A stretch of 41,769 nucleotides of DNA from DASZZZ01 sp036260375 (GCA_036260375.1 DASZZZ010000089.1:1-41769); one strand, 5' to 3'; positions 16,309 through 25,923 are shown, numbered from the stretch's first letter. Program-made: numbers and translations. Notes: generated by a model from the letters alone, not told the origin.

Positions 16309-17526
16309 ATGAAGAAGTCCAAGTGGCTCGCGGCGCTGACGCTCGTGGTCGCGCTCGTCGCCTCCGCGTGTGGCGGCGACGACGACGAGGGCGGCGGCGG
16401 TACGACCGGCGCCGGTGGCGACGGCGGTGAGAGCTGCGAGACGACGTGGGTCATCGGGACCATGGGCGCGCTCTCGGGCGACGCGGCCGTCATCGGCGGA
16501 CCGATCCACCAGGGCGTCGAGTACGCCATCAACGAGATCAACGAGGGCGGTGACCTGCCGTGTGAGCTGGCGCTCGAGAGCGAGGACAGCCAGGGCAACC
16601 CGGAGCAGGCCCCGCAGCTCGCGCAGAGCCTCGTCGAGAACGAGGAGCTCGTCGCGGTCGTCGGCCCGTACTTCTCGGGCGAGACGCTCGCCAGCGGCGA
16701 GTTCTTCAACGAGGCGGGCATCGCGTTCGTGACGCCTTCGGCCACGAACGAGACGATCGACGACCAGGGCTGGGACACCTTCTTCCGCGCCGTCGCGAAC
16801 GACGCGGTCCAGGGTCCGACGGCCGCGGAGTTCATCCAGGGCCAGTTCTCGCCGCAGTCGGTCGCGGTCATCCACGACAACCAGGACTACTCGAAGGGTC
16901 TGGCGGAGACGGTGCAGAGCGAGCTCGGCGACGCCGCCGAGGGTCCGTTCATCATCACGCCCGGTGAGACCGACTTCTCGTCGGTCGTCTCCGAGGTCAA
17001 GAACGCCGACCCCGACGTCGTCTACTACGGCGGCTACGCGCCGGAGGCCGGCCCGCTCCTCAAGCAGCTGCGGGACGCCGGCGTCGACGCGCCGTTCGTC
17101 TCGGACGACGGCGCCAAGGACCCCGCGTTCGGCGAGCTCGCCGGCGGTGCGGCGGACACCGGTGCGTTCGTGACGTGCCCGTGCGCCGACCCGCTCAAGC
17201 TCGAGGGCGCGTCCGACTTCGTCGACGGGATCAAGCAGGAGTACAACCGCAACCCGGGCACGTTCGCCGCGGACGCGTACGACTCCGTCTACCTCATCGC
17301 CGAGGCGCTGAAGGAGGTCGACCCGGCCGACGACGTCGAGACGGTGCGGCAGTCGATCGTGGAGTTCCTCGACGGCGTCGAGGGCCACGAGGGCATCACC
17401 AAGACGTACACGTTCGCCGACAACGGCGAGGTCGAGGTCGACCCGCTCGAGGACATCTGGATCTACGAGTGGAAGAACGACGACTTCATCTCGCTCGGCC
17501 CGGCGTCGGACGTCGTCAACCAGTAG
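16309..17526 (+). CDS. livK: Branched-chain amino-acid ABC transporter substrate-binding lipoprotein LivK
   Basis: 405-residue exported lipoprotein. Signal sequence MKKSKWLAALTLVVALVASAC with the lipobox VASAC (Cys21), then a Gly/Asp-rich tether, then a type I periplasmic-binding fold: IGTMGALSGDAAVIGGPIHQGVEYAINEIN opens the ligand cleft and GPYFSGETLASGEFFNEAGI and VIHDNQDYSKG are typical. The ATG at 16309 follows AAGGGGGAG; an earlier in-frame GTG would spoil the signal peptide. First gene of a complete operon, separated from livH by an attenuator-like hairpin, which usually allows more binding protein than permease to be made. Ligand may be branched-chain amino acids or related compounds. 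Confidence 0.95.
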   Translation: MKKSKWLAALTLVVALVASACGGDDDEGGGGTTGAGGDGGESCETTWVIGTMGALSGDAAVIGGPIHQGVEYAINEINEGGDLPCELALESEDSQGNPEQAPQLAQSLVENEELVAVVGPYFSGETLASGEFFNEAGIAFVTPSATNETIDDQGWDTFFRAVANDAVQGPTAAEFIQGQFSPQSVAVIHDNQDYSKGLAETVQSELGDAAEGPFIITPGETDFSSVVSEVKNADPDVVYYGGYAPEAGPLLKQLRDAGVDAPFVSDDGAKDPAFGELAGGAADTGAFVTCPCADPLKLEGASDFVDGIKQEYNRNPGTFAADAYDSVYLIAEALKEVDPADDVETVRQSIVEFLDGVEGHEGITKTYTFADNGEVEVDPLEDIWIYEWKNDDFISLGPASDVVNQ

Positions 17527-17544
17527 TCGAACCGGTCTAGGCAC

Positions 17545-17574
17545 GGTGGGAGGGAGCCGCGGCTCCCTCCCACC
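17545..17574 (+). terminator. Perfect 30-base palindrome between livK and livH, probable attenuator
   Basis: Bases 17545-17559 and 17560-17574 are exact reverse complements, so the RNA can form a stem of about 13 bp with a tetraloop. There is no T-run. Placement 18 bases after the binding-protein stop and 73 bases before livH fits partial termination or 3'-end protection that raises livK mRNA over the permease mRNA. Confidence 0.65.
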
Positions 17575-17647
17575 GCTGCTCGCTCGGCCCTAGCGGGCGC
17601 GGAGCGGCAGGGGCTCTGACGGGCGACCTCTAGCCTCCGGGGGGACA

Positions 17648-18592
17648 TTGGACTGCAATACCGGGCTGTTCATGCCGCAGCTCATCACCGGGCTGATGCT
17701 GGGCTTCCTCTACGCCCTCATCGCGCTCGGGTACACGATGGTCTACGGCGTCCTCAAGCTGATCAACTTCGCCCACGACGCCGTGTTCATGCTCGGCAGC
17801 GTGGCCGTCTTCTACGTCTTCGGCCTCGCACTGGGGGCCGAGCCGGTCTCCGGCGTCACGCTCGCGGCCATGCTGCTGGCGGTGCTCATCGTCGGCGGCA
17901 TCGCGTCGGCGCTCGCGGCCGGAGGCCTCGAGCTGTCGGCGTACCGGCCGCTGCGCAGGCGCGGCGCGGCGCGGCTGTCGTACCTCATCAGCGCCATCGG
18001 GGCGTCGTTCTTCGCGACGTACCTCATGCAGCAGAGCTTCAACAACGACTTCTTCCTCGGGCCGGCGCGCCGGACGTTCCCGCAGGTGATGGCGTCCGAC
18101 ACGGCGTTCAACGTGTTCGACACGAACGTCCTCAACATCGACGTGGTGCTGATCGTCACGGCGATCGTGTGCTTCGTCCTGCTCGACCGGCTCATCAACC
18201 AGACCCGCACCGGGCGCAGCATCCGCGCCCTCTCGGAGGACATCGTCGCCTCCCAGCTCATGGGCGTGAACGTGACGCGCGTCATCGTCACGACGTTCCT
18301 CATCGGCGGGTTCTTCGGCGGCGTCGCCGGCGTGCTCAACGGGATGCGCTTCGGGTTCGTGGAGTGGGACGTCGGCTTCCTGCCGGGCATCAAGGCGTTC
18401 ACCGCCGCGGTGCTCGGGGGCATCGGGAACATCCGCGGCGCCATGCTCGGCGGTCTCGCGCTCGGCGTCATCGAGAACGTGAGCGCCGTCTGCATCGGCT
18501 CCGAGTGGAAGAACGTCGTCGCGTTCAGCGTCCTGGTGCTCGTGCTGATCCTGCGCCCGACGGGCATCCTGGGCGAGAGGATCGGTGGCTGA
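17648..18592 (+). CDS. livH: Branched-chain amino-acid ABC transporter permease LivH
   Basis: 314 residues, about eight membrane segments. It has the LivH signature YTMVYGVLKLINFAHDAVFMLGS, the coupling loop RSIRALSEDIVASQLMGVNV and the C-terminal LILRPTGILGERIGG. The start is uncertain: TTG at 17648 is preferred because GGGGGGACA precedes it closely, while the next in-frame start, ATG at 17672, lacks a ribosome-binding site and still leaves a complete first helix. Unlike the LivH of liv operon 1 it has no extra N-terminal domain. The stop overlaps livM in TGATG. Confidence 0.93.
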   Translation: MDCNTGLFMPQLITGLMLGFLYALIALGYTMVYGVLKLINFAHDAVFMLGSVAVFYVFGLALGAEPVSGVTLAAMLLAVLIVGGIASALAAGGLELSAYRPLRRRGAARLSYLISAIGASFFATYLMQQSFNNDFFLGPARRTFPQVMASDTAFNVFDTNVLNIDVVLIVTAIVCFVLLDRLINQTRTGRSIRALSEDIVASQLMGVNVTRVIVTTFLIGGFFGGVAGVLNGMRFGFVEWDVGFLPGIKAFTAAVLGGIGNIRGAMLGGLALGVIENVSAVCIGSEWKNVVAFSVLVLVLILRPTGILGERIGG

Positions 18593-19929
18593 TGGCGACG
18601 ACGACCACGACCCAGACGGGCGGCAACTACGTGTCGCGGCGGTGGGCGAAGGTCAACCAGGCCGACTTCGGCACGCGCCTGCGGCGCGACTACCCGCGCC
18701 TCGGACGCGTCCTCCCGGCCCCGGCGACCGACGCGCTCGGCGCGGTCGGAGGCGCGTGGCGCTTCCTCGGTCCGTTCCGCTATCTCATCGTCGCGGCGCT
18801 CATGTGGGCGCTGCCGTGGTACATGGACACCTACGGCATCCTCGGAGTAGACGGGTCCTCCGGCGTCACGATCCTGTTCCTCACCGGCGTGTGGATCCTG
18901 CTCGCGATCGGGCTCAACGTCGTCGTGGGGCTCGCGGGCCTGCTCGACCTCGGCTACGTGGCGTTCCTGATGCTCGGCGCGTACACGACCGCGTTGTTCG
19001 TAGAGTCGGGCGGCGCCGACCAGTTCCACTTCGCGATCCTGAACCCGTGGCTGGTGCTGCCGATCGCCCTGCTCGTCGCCGTCTTCGCGGGCGTGGTGCT
19101 CGGCGCGCCGACCCTGCGTCTGCGCGGCGACTACCTCGCCATCGTCACGCTCGGGTTCCACGAGATCGTGCGCGTGACGGTCAACAACCTGGCGATCACG
19201 AACGGGTCGCGCGGAATTTTCGCGATCGAGCACCCGCCGCCGATCGACATCGGGCCGTTCCAGGCGGAGTTCGGCCTCGAGGCGGGCCCGTACTGGCAGT
19301 ACCTGCTCATCCCGGCGATCCTGCTGGCGGTCATCATGATCCGCCACCTCGAGCACTCGCGCGTGGGCCGCTACTGGACCGCGATCCGCGAGGACGAGGT
19401 CGCCGCGGCCGCGATGGGCGTGCCCGTCACGCGCATGAAGGTGATGGCGTTCGCCATCGGCGCGTCGACGAGCGGCGTCGCCGGGTGGATCTACGCCAGC
19501 AAGCTGTCGTACATCAGCCCGAACAACTTCCAGCTGCTCGCGTCGATCCTCGTGCTGTCGGCCGTGGTCATCGGCGGCCTCGGAAGCATCGCGGGGGCCG
19601 TGCTGGGCGCGGTTCTCGTCGTCGGCCTCCCGGAGATCGTGCGCGAGCTGGCCGACGGCCGCAAGGTGCTCGGGTTCGACGTCGAGACCGGCCGCATCGC
19701 GATCTTCGGCCTCCTGCTGATCATCGTGATGATCTTCCGCCCGGGCGGCCTGCTCGCGGCGCGACGACGGCGCACCGAGCTGCAGGAGGCGACGCCGAGC
19801 GACGCGGTCATCGTCGAAGAGAGCGGCGACACGCGTCACGACGCGTCGGCGACGCACGCGACGGAGCAGGAGACGTCGGTCGAACGAGGACGCGCGCAGA
19901 CGTCGCGCGACGAGAGCGAGAGGCGGTGA
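18592..19929 (+). CDS. livM: Branched-chain amino-acid ABC transporter permease LivM
   Basis: 445 residues, longer than LivM of liv operon 1 (330). The first 60 residues are hydrophilic and basic and precede the first helix; the last 60 are charged and low in hydrophobics, so both ends are cytoplasmic tails. The core has GLNVVVGLAGLLDLGYVAFLMLGAY, GAPTLRLRGDYLAIVTLGFHEI, the coupling segment WTAIREDEVAAAAMGVPV and MIFRPGGLL. Such tails are common in actinobacterial LivM. The ATG shares a base with the livH stop; livG follows one base after the stop. Confidence 0.93.
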   Translation: MATTTTTQTGGNYVSRRWAKVNQADFGTRLRRDYPRLGRVLPAPATDALGAVGGAWRFLGPFRYLIVAALMWALPWYMDTYGILGVDGSSGVTILFLTGVWILLAIGLNVVVGLAGLLDLGYVAFLMLGAYTTALFVESGGADQFHFAILNPWLVLPIALLVAVFAGVVLGAPTLRLRGDYLAIVTLGFHEIVRVTVNNLAITNGSRGIFAIEHPPPIDIGPFQAEFGLEAGPYWQYLLIPAILLAVIMIRHLEHSRVGRYWTAIREDEVAAAAMGVPVTRMKVMAFAIGASTSGVAGWIYASKLSYISPNNFQLLASILVLSAVVIGGLGSIAGAVLGAVLVVGLPEIVRELADGRKVLGFDVETGRIAIFGLLLIIVMIFRPGGLLAARRRRTELQEATPSDAVIVEESGDTRHDASATHATEQETSVERGRAQTSRDESERR

Positions 19930-19930
19930 C

Positions 19931-20752
19931 ATGGGCGAGCTGATGACGGTCGAGAACGTGACGATGCAGTTCGGCGGCCTGCGCGCCCTGTCGGACATCG
20001 ACCTCACGATCTCCGAGGGCGAGATCTTCGGGCTCATCGGGCCCAACGGCGCGGGCAAGACGACGCTGTTCAACTGCGTGACCGGCGCGTACGCGCCGAC
20101 GGAGGGGCAGGTCCTGTTCGACGGCGCCCGCATCACCGGCAAGCGGCCCGACCAGATCGTCGACCTCGGCATCTGCCGCACGTTCCAGCAGATCCGGCTG
20201 TTCCCGAACATGACCGCGCTCGAGAACGTGCTCGTCGGCATCGACGCGCGCCACCGCACCGGCATCGCCGGCGCGGTGTTCACGTCGCCGCGCCACCGGC
20301 GCGAGGAGCGCGAGGGCGAGCAGCGCTCGCTCGACCTGCTCGAGTACTGCGGCATCCAGCGCTACGCCAACGACCTCGCCAAGAACCTGTCGTACGGCGA
20401 CCAGCGGCGGCTCGAGATCGCGCGGGCGCTCGGCACCAAGCCGCGGCTGCTGCTGCTCGACGAGCCGGCCGCGGGGATGAACCCGGCCGAGAAGAACGGC
20501 CTGCGCGAGCTCGTGCGAAAGATCCGCGACTCGGGCGTCACCGTGCTGCTCATCGAGCACGACATGAAGGTCGTCATGGGCCTGTCGGACCGCGTCGCGG
20601 TGCTCGACCACGGCGAGAAGATCGCCGAGGGCAACCCGGAGGAGGTCCAGCGCAACCCGCGCGTCGTCGAGGCGTACCTGGGCTCGGGCGCCGGCGGGCA
20701 GGCCGACACGGGCGACGGCGAGCGTCCCGCGGCGGAGAGGAGCGACCGGTGA
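19931..20752 (+). CDS. livG: Branched-chain amino-acid ABC transporter ATP-binding protein LivG
   Basis: 273-residue ABC ATPase. Walker A GPNGAGKTT, Q-loop ICRTFQQIRLFPNMTALENV (LivG type), signature LSYGDQRRLEIARAL (the usual LSGGQ is LSYGD, a LivG variant), Walker B LLLLDEPAAGMNP and EHDMKVVMG H-loop. The C-terminus ends in a charged tail of about 20 residues after AYLGSG. Overlaps livF by GTGA. Confidence 0.95.
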   Translation: MGELMTVENVTMQFGGLRALSDIDLTISEGEIFGLIGPNGAGKTTLFNCVTGAYAPTEGQVLFDGARITGKRPDQIVDLGICRTFQQIRLFPNMTALENVLVGIDARHRTGIAGAVFTSPRHRREEREGEQRSLDLLEYCGIQRYANDLAKNLSYGDQRRLEIARALGTKPRLLLLDEPAAGMNPAEKNGLRELVRKIRDSGVTVLLIEHDMKVVMGLSDRVAVLDHGEKIAEGNPEEVQRNPRVVEAYLGSGAGGQADTGDGERPAAERSDR

Positions 20753-21477
20753 GCGAAGGGACGCCGCTGCTCGAGCTCGACGGCGTGCGCGTCGCGTACG
20801 GGGTGATCGAGGCCGTCAAGGGCGTAAGCCTGACCGTGCACGAGGGCGAGATCGTGACGCTGATCGGCGGCAACGGCGCCGGCAAGACGACGACCCTGCG
20901 CGCCATCTCGATGGTCCACCCGCCGTTCTCGGGCTCCGTGCGCTTCGAGGGCGAGGACATCACCGGCATGCCGAGCCACGACGTCGTGGCGCGCGGCATC
21001 GTCCAGGTCCCCGAGGGGCGCCACATCTTCCCGAGCATGAGCGTCGCCGAGAACCTCGAGATGGGCGCGTTCCAGCGGCGCGCGTCGCGCCGCGAGATCA
21101 CCGAGGAGACCGACCGCGTCTTCGGCCTGTTCCCGGTGCTCAAGGAGCGCCGCAAGCAGGCGGGCGGGACGCTGTCGGGAGGTGAGCAGCAGATGCTGGC
21201 GATCGGCCGGGCGCTCATGGCGAAGCCGAAGCTGCTGATGCTCGACGAGCCCTCGATGGGCCTCGCGCCGCAGATCGTCGAGCGCGTCTTCGAGGTGATC
21301 GGCGAGATCAACTCGCAGGGCACGCCCGTCCTGCTCATCGAGCAGAACGCGTCGATGGCGCTCAACGCGGCGAACCGCGGCTACGTCATCGAGACCGGCG
21401 AGATCGTGCTCGAGGACGACGCACGGAAACTGCTCGGAAACGACCAGGTGCGCAAGGCCTACCTCGGCGAGGACTGA
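20749..21477 (+). CDS. livF: Branched-chain amino-acid ABC transporter ATP-binding protein LivF
   Basis: 242-residue ABC ATPase with GGNGAGKTTTLRAIS (Walker A), VPEGRHIFPSMSVAENLEMGAF (the LivF Q-loop signature), LSGGEQQMLAIGRALM, LMLDEPSMGLAP and LLIEQNASMALN. The GTG start overlaps the livG stop by 4 bases. Closes the complete livKHMGF set; the next gene, a polar amino-acid binding protein, starts 41 bases later and may be read from the same transcript. Confidence 0.95.
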   Translation: MSEGTPLLELDGVRVAYGVIEAVKGVSLTVHEGEIVTLIGGNGAGKTTTLRAISMVHPPFSGSVRFEGEDITGMPSHDVVARGIVQVPEGRHIFPSMSVAENLEMGAFQRRASRREITEETDRVFGLFPVLKERRKQAGGTLSGGEQQMLAIGRALMAKPKLLMLDEPSMGLAPQIVERVFEVIGEINSQGTPVLLIEQNASMALNAANRGYVIETGEIVLEDDARKLLGNDQVRKAYLGED

Positions 21478-21518
21478 CGCCGGGGCAGACGACGTAGCCG
21501 ACCACAGCGGAGGAGACG

Positions 21519-22403
21519 ATGGCGACTGTACGCAACGCTCGGTGGCTGAGGCTGTTCGTGCTCCTCGCCACGCTCGTGATGATCGCGGCCGCATGTGGAG
21601 GCGACCCCGACGCCGAGAGCGGCGACGGCGACGGGGGGACGGACACGGGGAACAACCAGCAGGCCGACACCGGCGACGAGGGCGCGCCCGAGTTCGAGAC
21701 CAAGGAAGAGGGCAAGCTCATCGTCGGCTCCGACATCCCGTACCCGCCGTTCGAGATGCGCAAGGGCGGCGGGTACACCGGGCTCGACATCGACCTCATC
21801 AACGAGATCGCCAGCCGCCTGGAGCTCGAGACCGAGATCGTCGACACGGGCTTCGACACGATCTTCTCGCAGCTGGCCGGCGGCAACTTCGACGTCGTCG
21901 TGGCCGCCGCCACGGTCACGCCGGAGCGCGAGAAGCAGGTGCTCTTCTCCGACGCGTACTACGTCAACCAGCAGTCGCTCACGGTCCCGTCGGACTCCGA
22001 CGTCCAGACGATCGACGACCTGCAGGAGGGCGACGTCGTCGCGGTCCAGAACGGGACCACGGGCAAGGCGTTCGCGGAGGAGAACGTGCCCGAGGGCGTC
22101 GAGGTGCGGTCGTTCCCCGAGGGCCCCGACACGTTCACCGCGCTCGAGGCGGGCGACGTCGACGCGGTCATCCACGACGAGCCGACCGCGCTCGCGGAGA
22201 TCGAGGAGCGGCAGGGCCTCGAGATCGTGCAGAAGATCGACACCGGCGAGGTCTACGGGATCGCGGTCGACCCCGCCAACGAGCCGCTCCTCGAGGCGAT
22301 CAACCAGACGCTCGCCGAGATGATCGAGGACGGCACGTACGAGGAGATCTACTCCAAGTACCCGAGCCTCCCGCCGGGCGGGAACGTCGCGGCCGAGAGC
22401 TGA
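21519..22403 (+). CDS. Polar amino-acid ABC transporter substrate-binding lipoprotein (family 3 SBP)
   Basis: 294-residue exported lipoprotein. Signal peptide with lipobox IAAAC at about residue 26, an Asp/Gly-rich linker to residue 62, then a family 3 solute-binding fold: LIVGSDIPYPPFEMRKGGGYTGLDIDLINEIA, the catalytic-like VDTGFDTIFSQLAGGNFDVVVAAATVTPEREKQVLFSD, and AVQNGTTGKAFAEE. ATG at 21519 with AGGAG at 21511-21515. Ligand is likely glutamine, glutamate, arginine or a similar amino acid. Followed by the matching permease and ATPase. Confidence 0.94.
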   Translation: MATVRNARWLRLFVLLATLVMIAAACGGDPDAESGDGDGGTDTGNNQQADTGDEGAPEFETKEEGKLIVGSDIPYPPFEMRKGGGYTGLDIDLINEIASRLELETEIVDTGFDTIFSQLAGGNFDVVVAAATVTPEREKQVLFSDAYYVNQQSLTVPSDSDVQTIDDLQEGDVVAVQNGTTGKAFAEENVPEGVEVRSFPEGPDTFTALEAGDVDAVIHDEPTALAEIEERQGLEIVQKIDTGEVYGIAVDPANEPLLEAINQTLAEMIEDGTYEEIYSKYPSLPPGGNVAAES

Positions 22404-22428
22404 GCCCGGCGCCGTGACGACGCGACCC

Positions 22429-22466
22429 GCCCCGCGCGCGGCGCGCGCGCGGCGCGGGCCGGGACC
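22429..22466 (+). repeat. Alternating CG-rich block before the amino-acid permease gene
   Basis: An almost pure (CG)n stretch that can fold into a GC hairpin (CCCGCGC pairing with GCGCGGG around a CG loop). It occupies most of the 69-base gap between binding-protein and permease genes, the same place as the hairpin between livK and livH, so it may likewise trim permease expression. Alternating purine-pyrimidine also favours Z-DNA. Weak evidence. Confidence 0.35.
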
Positions 22467-22472
22467 GCGCGC

Positions 22473-23572
22473 GTGACGGCCGCACGCACCGAGGCGGTCC
22501 GGCCCGGCGCGCCGCCGACCGCCCGATCGGCGCGCATCCGGGCGTGGATGGGCGCGCAGAACGCGCTCTCGATCGGGATCCTCGCGGTCGGCGCGCTGTC
22601 GCTCGCCGGCGGCATCGGCGGGTCGCTGCTGCTGCTGTGGGCCGAGGGGCTGACGCCGTGGGACGAGCTGCTCCAGACGGCGACCAGCACGCGCCAGTCG
22701 TCGATCCTGTGGACCGGCGTCGCACTCGGCGTCGTCGCGACCGTGGCGGGCTTCGCCGTGTTCCGGCGCATGCCGACGAAGCCGGCGCGCGAGGCGGCGG
22801 TGTCGGGGGCCGCGCTCGGAGTGCAGACGATCGTGCTGTCGTTCGCGTACATCTACATGCGCGCCGGCGAGAAGTTCGATCTCTTCGTCCGCCAGAACTT
22901 CGACTTCGAGACGCTCGACGGGCTCGGGCCGGCGTTCCTCACCGGGGCGCGCAACACGGTCCTGCTCGCTCTCGCGGGCGAGGGGCTCGGCATCGTCCTC
23001 GGCCTCCTGCTCGCGCTTCTGGTCCTGTCGCGCAGGGTCGTCGTGCGGGCGCCGGCGCGTGCGTACATCAACTTCTTCCGCGGCACTCCGCTGATCTGGC
23101 AGCTGTCGTTCATCTACTTCGGCATCGTCCTCGGCGCGCGGCTGGGGCTGTCGACGTACACGACGGGCGCGATCGTGCTGGGTCTCAACGCGGGCGCCTA
23201 CAGCGCCGAGGTCTTCCGCGCCGGCATCCAGTCGATCGAGCGCGGCCAGGTCGAGGCCGCGCGCTCGCTCGGGATGACGTACCTCCAGGCCATGCGCTAC
23301 GTCATCCTGCCGCAGGCGTTCCGGCGCGTCATACCCCCGCTGACGAACGAGTTCATCATCCTGATCAAGGACACGTCGCTGGTGTACGTGCTCGGTCTCG
23401 CCGCCGAGGGACGCGAGCTCTACGCGGTCGCGCGCGACGCGTACTCGGAGCTGTTCAACGCGACGCCGTACATCGGCGCAGTGCTCGGGTACCTCGCGAT
23501 CACGCTGCCGCTGATCCGGTTCGTGACGTGGCTCGAGCGCAAGCTGCGCAGCGGGCTCGTCGGGGTGGGCAT

Positions 23573-23576
<4 letters not shown>
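22473..23576 (+). CDS. Polar amino-acid ABC transporter permease (HisM/GlnP family) with extended N-terminus
   Basis: 367 residues. The HisM/GlnP core begins near residue 150 (AFLTGARNTVLLALAGEGLGIVLG) and includes the EAA coupling loop EAARSLGMTYLQAMRYVILPQAFRRVIPPLTNEF and the KDTSLVYVLG segment. Ahead of it are about 150 residues with three further hydrophobic segments (around 30-55, 72-92 and 105-125), a known extension type in aapQ-like and actinobacterial permeases. GTG start at 22473; no ribosome-binding site is evident in the GC block. Single permease gene, so a homodimer is expected. GTGA overlap with the ATPase. Confidence 0.92.
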
Positions 23577-24313
<737 letters not shown>

Positions 24314-24324
24314 CGCGCGCGGGA

Positions 24325-24330
24325 TAGGCT
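24325..24330 (+). promoter_or_regulatory. Possible -10 (TAGGCT) of a leaderless transcript
   Basis: TAGGCT ends 7 bases before the GTG at 24338, and no Shine-Dalgarno lies between. The 14-base block TAGGCTCGCCGG is shared almost exactly with the sequence in front of polA at 36725-36736, which has the same spacing to its start codon. Confidence 0.45.
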
Positions 24331-24337
24331 CGCCGGC

Positions 24338-25171
24338 GTGGGGGCCCATCGTCTCGTTCACGCCGCGCTCGCGCTCGCGCTCGTCGCGACCGGGTGCGAC
24401 GGCGACTCCGGGAGCGCGGCCCCCGACGCGCGCGACGTCGGCTCGCCCGCGTCGTCGCCGACGCCCACCACCGACTCGTCGCCCACGCCCGCCGCGTCGC
24501 CCACGCTCGCGCCGGGCGACCCGTGCCCGCCGTCGAACGAGCCGGCGCTGCCGGACGACGCCGGGTGCGTCTCCGTCGTGGAGGGCGACCTCGACGGCGA
24601 CGGCCGCGCCGACCGGCTGTTCGTGTTCGCGCTCGTCGACGGCGACGGCCACGCGCGCGCGTGGCGCGCGCGCGCGGAGGTCGGCGGCGAGACCGTCGCG
24701 GGGCCGCACTTCCACCGCAAGGCGCACACTCCGCACGCCATCGCCGCGGTCGACGCCGACGGCGACGGCGCCGACGAGGTGTTCGTGAAGGTCTCCGACC
24801 ACCTCTACCACTCGGGCGCGTCGCACATCGTGGGCGTGCTCAAGCTCCACGACGGCGCTCTCGTGCAGGTGGTGGAGCGCGGCCACGGTCCGATGAACGC
24901 CGACGTCGGCGGCGTCACTCGCTTCGGCGAGGGGGTCGAGTGCGCCGACGGCGCGCGGGGGCCGGAGCTGCGCGTCCTCCGGACGGAGGCGGCCAACGAC
25001 GCGTACACGCGCTGGGACTGGTCCCGCAAGGTGTACCGGTGGCACGGCGCGTCGCTCGTCTACGTCGAGACGCGGCGCGGCACGCTGAAGACCGACGGCT
25101 ACAACGACCCCGACCGCTACCGCTTCTACCGCCTGGAGTGCCGCGGGGTCGTCTACCCCGAGCTCGGTTGA
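24338..25171 (+). CDS. Lipoprotein with calcium-loop (FG-GAP/EF-like) repeats, function unknown
   Basis: 277 residues. Signal peptide with lipobox VATGC at about residue 20, followed by a Ser/Thr/Pro/Ala-rich linker (to about 60) that suggests a wall-spanning stalk. The domain carries two Asp-rich loops, DLDGDGRADRLFVF and DADGDGADEVFVKV, of the kind that bind calcium in FG-GAP or dockerin-like repeats; they fit a partial beta-propeller. Two cysteines flank the start of the domain and one is near the C-terminus. GTG start as judged from the signal peptide. The glycosylase gene begins inside its stop (TTGA), so the two are co-translated although the functions look unrelated. Confidence 0.75.
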   Translation: MGAHRLVHAALALALVATGCDGDSGSAAPDARDVGSPASSPTPTTDSSPTPAASPTLAPGDPCPPSNEPALPDDAGCVSVVEGDLDGDGRADRLFVFALVDGDGHARAWRARAEVGGETVAGPHFHRKAHTPHAIAAVDADGDGADEVFVKVSDHLYHSGASHIVGVLKLHDGALVQVVERGHGPMNADVGGVTRFGEGVECADGARGPELRVLRTEAANDAYTRWDWSRKVYRWHGASLVYVETRRGTLKTDGYNDPDRYRFYRLECRGVVYPELG

Positions 25172-25860
25172 GCCGCGCCGCAGGGGCGCGCCTCGCGGCG
25201 CTGAACGCCGAGGTCGTGGAGTGCCGCGCGTGCCCGCGGCTCGTCGAGTGGCGCGAGCGCGCGGCGCGCGACAAGCGCGCCGCGTACGCGTCTGAGGAGT
25301 ACTGGGGCCGTCCGATCCCCGGCTTCGGCGATCCCGGCGCGCGCGTGCTCGTCGTCGGCCTCGCCCCGGCCGCGCACGGCGGCAACCGGACCGGCCGGAT
25401 CTTCACGGGCGACCGCTCGGGCGACTGGCTGTTCGCGGCGCTGTACCGGTCCGGCTACGCCAACCAGCCGACGTCGGTCGCCCGCGGCGACGGCCTCGTG
25501 CTGCGCGACGCGTACGTGACCGCGGTCGTGCGCTGTGCTCCGCCCGCGAACAAGCCGTCGCCCGGCGAGCGCGACGCGTGCGTCGGCTACCTCGCGCGCG
25601 AGCTCGAGATCCTGGCGCGCGTGCGCGTCGTCGTCGCCCTCGGCGCGTTCGCGTGGGACGGGTTCCTGCGCGCGCACGAGCGCGCCGCGGGGACGCGCGT
25701 CCGCCCCAAGCCGCGGTTCGGCCACGGCGCCGAGGCGCGCGCCGGCGACGTGCTCCTGCTCGGGTCGTACCACCCGAGCCAGCAGAACACCTTCACGGGC
25801 AGGCTGACGGAGGACATGCTCGACGACGTCTTCGCCCGCGCCCGCGCCGCGGCGGAGTAG
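25168..25860 (+). CDS. Family 5 uracil-DNA glycosylase (UDGb-type, 4Fe-4S)
   Basis: 230 residues. Motif 1 GLAPAAHGGNRTGRIFTGD (64-82) and motif 3 SYHPSQQNTFTGRLT are those of family 5 glycosylases, which excise uracil and some other damaged bases and are frequent in thermophiles and GC-rich actinobacteria. Four cysteines at 19, 22, 123 and 138 (C-x2-C ... C-x14-C) are positioned for the iron-sulfur cluster. The TTG start at 25168 overlaps the upstream TGA as TTGA and gives the expected N-terminus with CRACPRL; no ATG or GTG fits before the first cysteines. Confidence 0.9.
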   Translation: MSRAAGARLAALNAEVVECRACPRLVEWRERAARDKRAAYASEEYWGRPIPGFGDPGARVLVVGLAPAAHGGNRTGRIFTGDRSGDWLFAALYRSGYANQPTSVARGDGLVLRDAYVTAVVRCAPPANKPSPGERDACVGYLARELEILARVRVVVALGAFAWDGFLRAHERAAGTRVRPKPRFGHGAEARAGDVLLLGSYHPSQQNTFTGRLTEDMLDDVFARARAAAE

Positions 25861-25894
25861 TTCGGCGGTCCGTCCGGCCGTGGTCAGGTCGTGC

Positions 25895-25923
25895 TTGACG
25901 CTTCTGTTAGGTCTACCTAATAT
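25895..25923 (+). promoter_or_regulatory. Promoter with overlapping DtxR/IdeR-like iron box upstream of the iron ABC ATPase gene
   Basis: TTGACG (25895-25900) and TAATAT (25918-25923) are separated by 17 bases. Between and across the -10 lies TTAGG-TCTA-CCTAA (25907-25920), a near-perfect dyad matching the core of the DtxR/IdeR consensus (TTAGGCTAACCTAA, 11 of 14 positions). Repressor bound there would block the -10. The message would start about 22 bases before the ATG at 25952. Confidence 0.75.
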
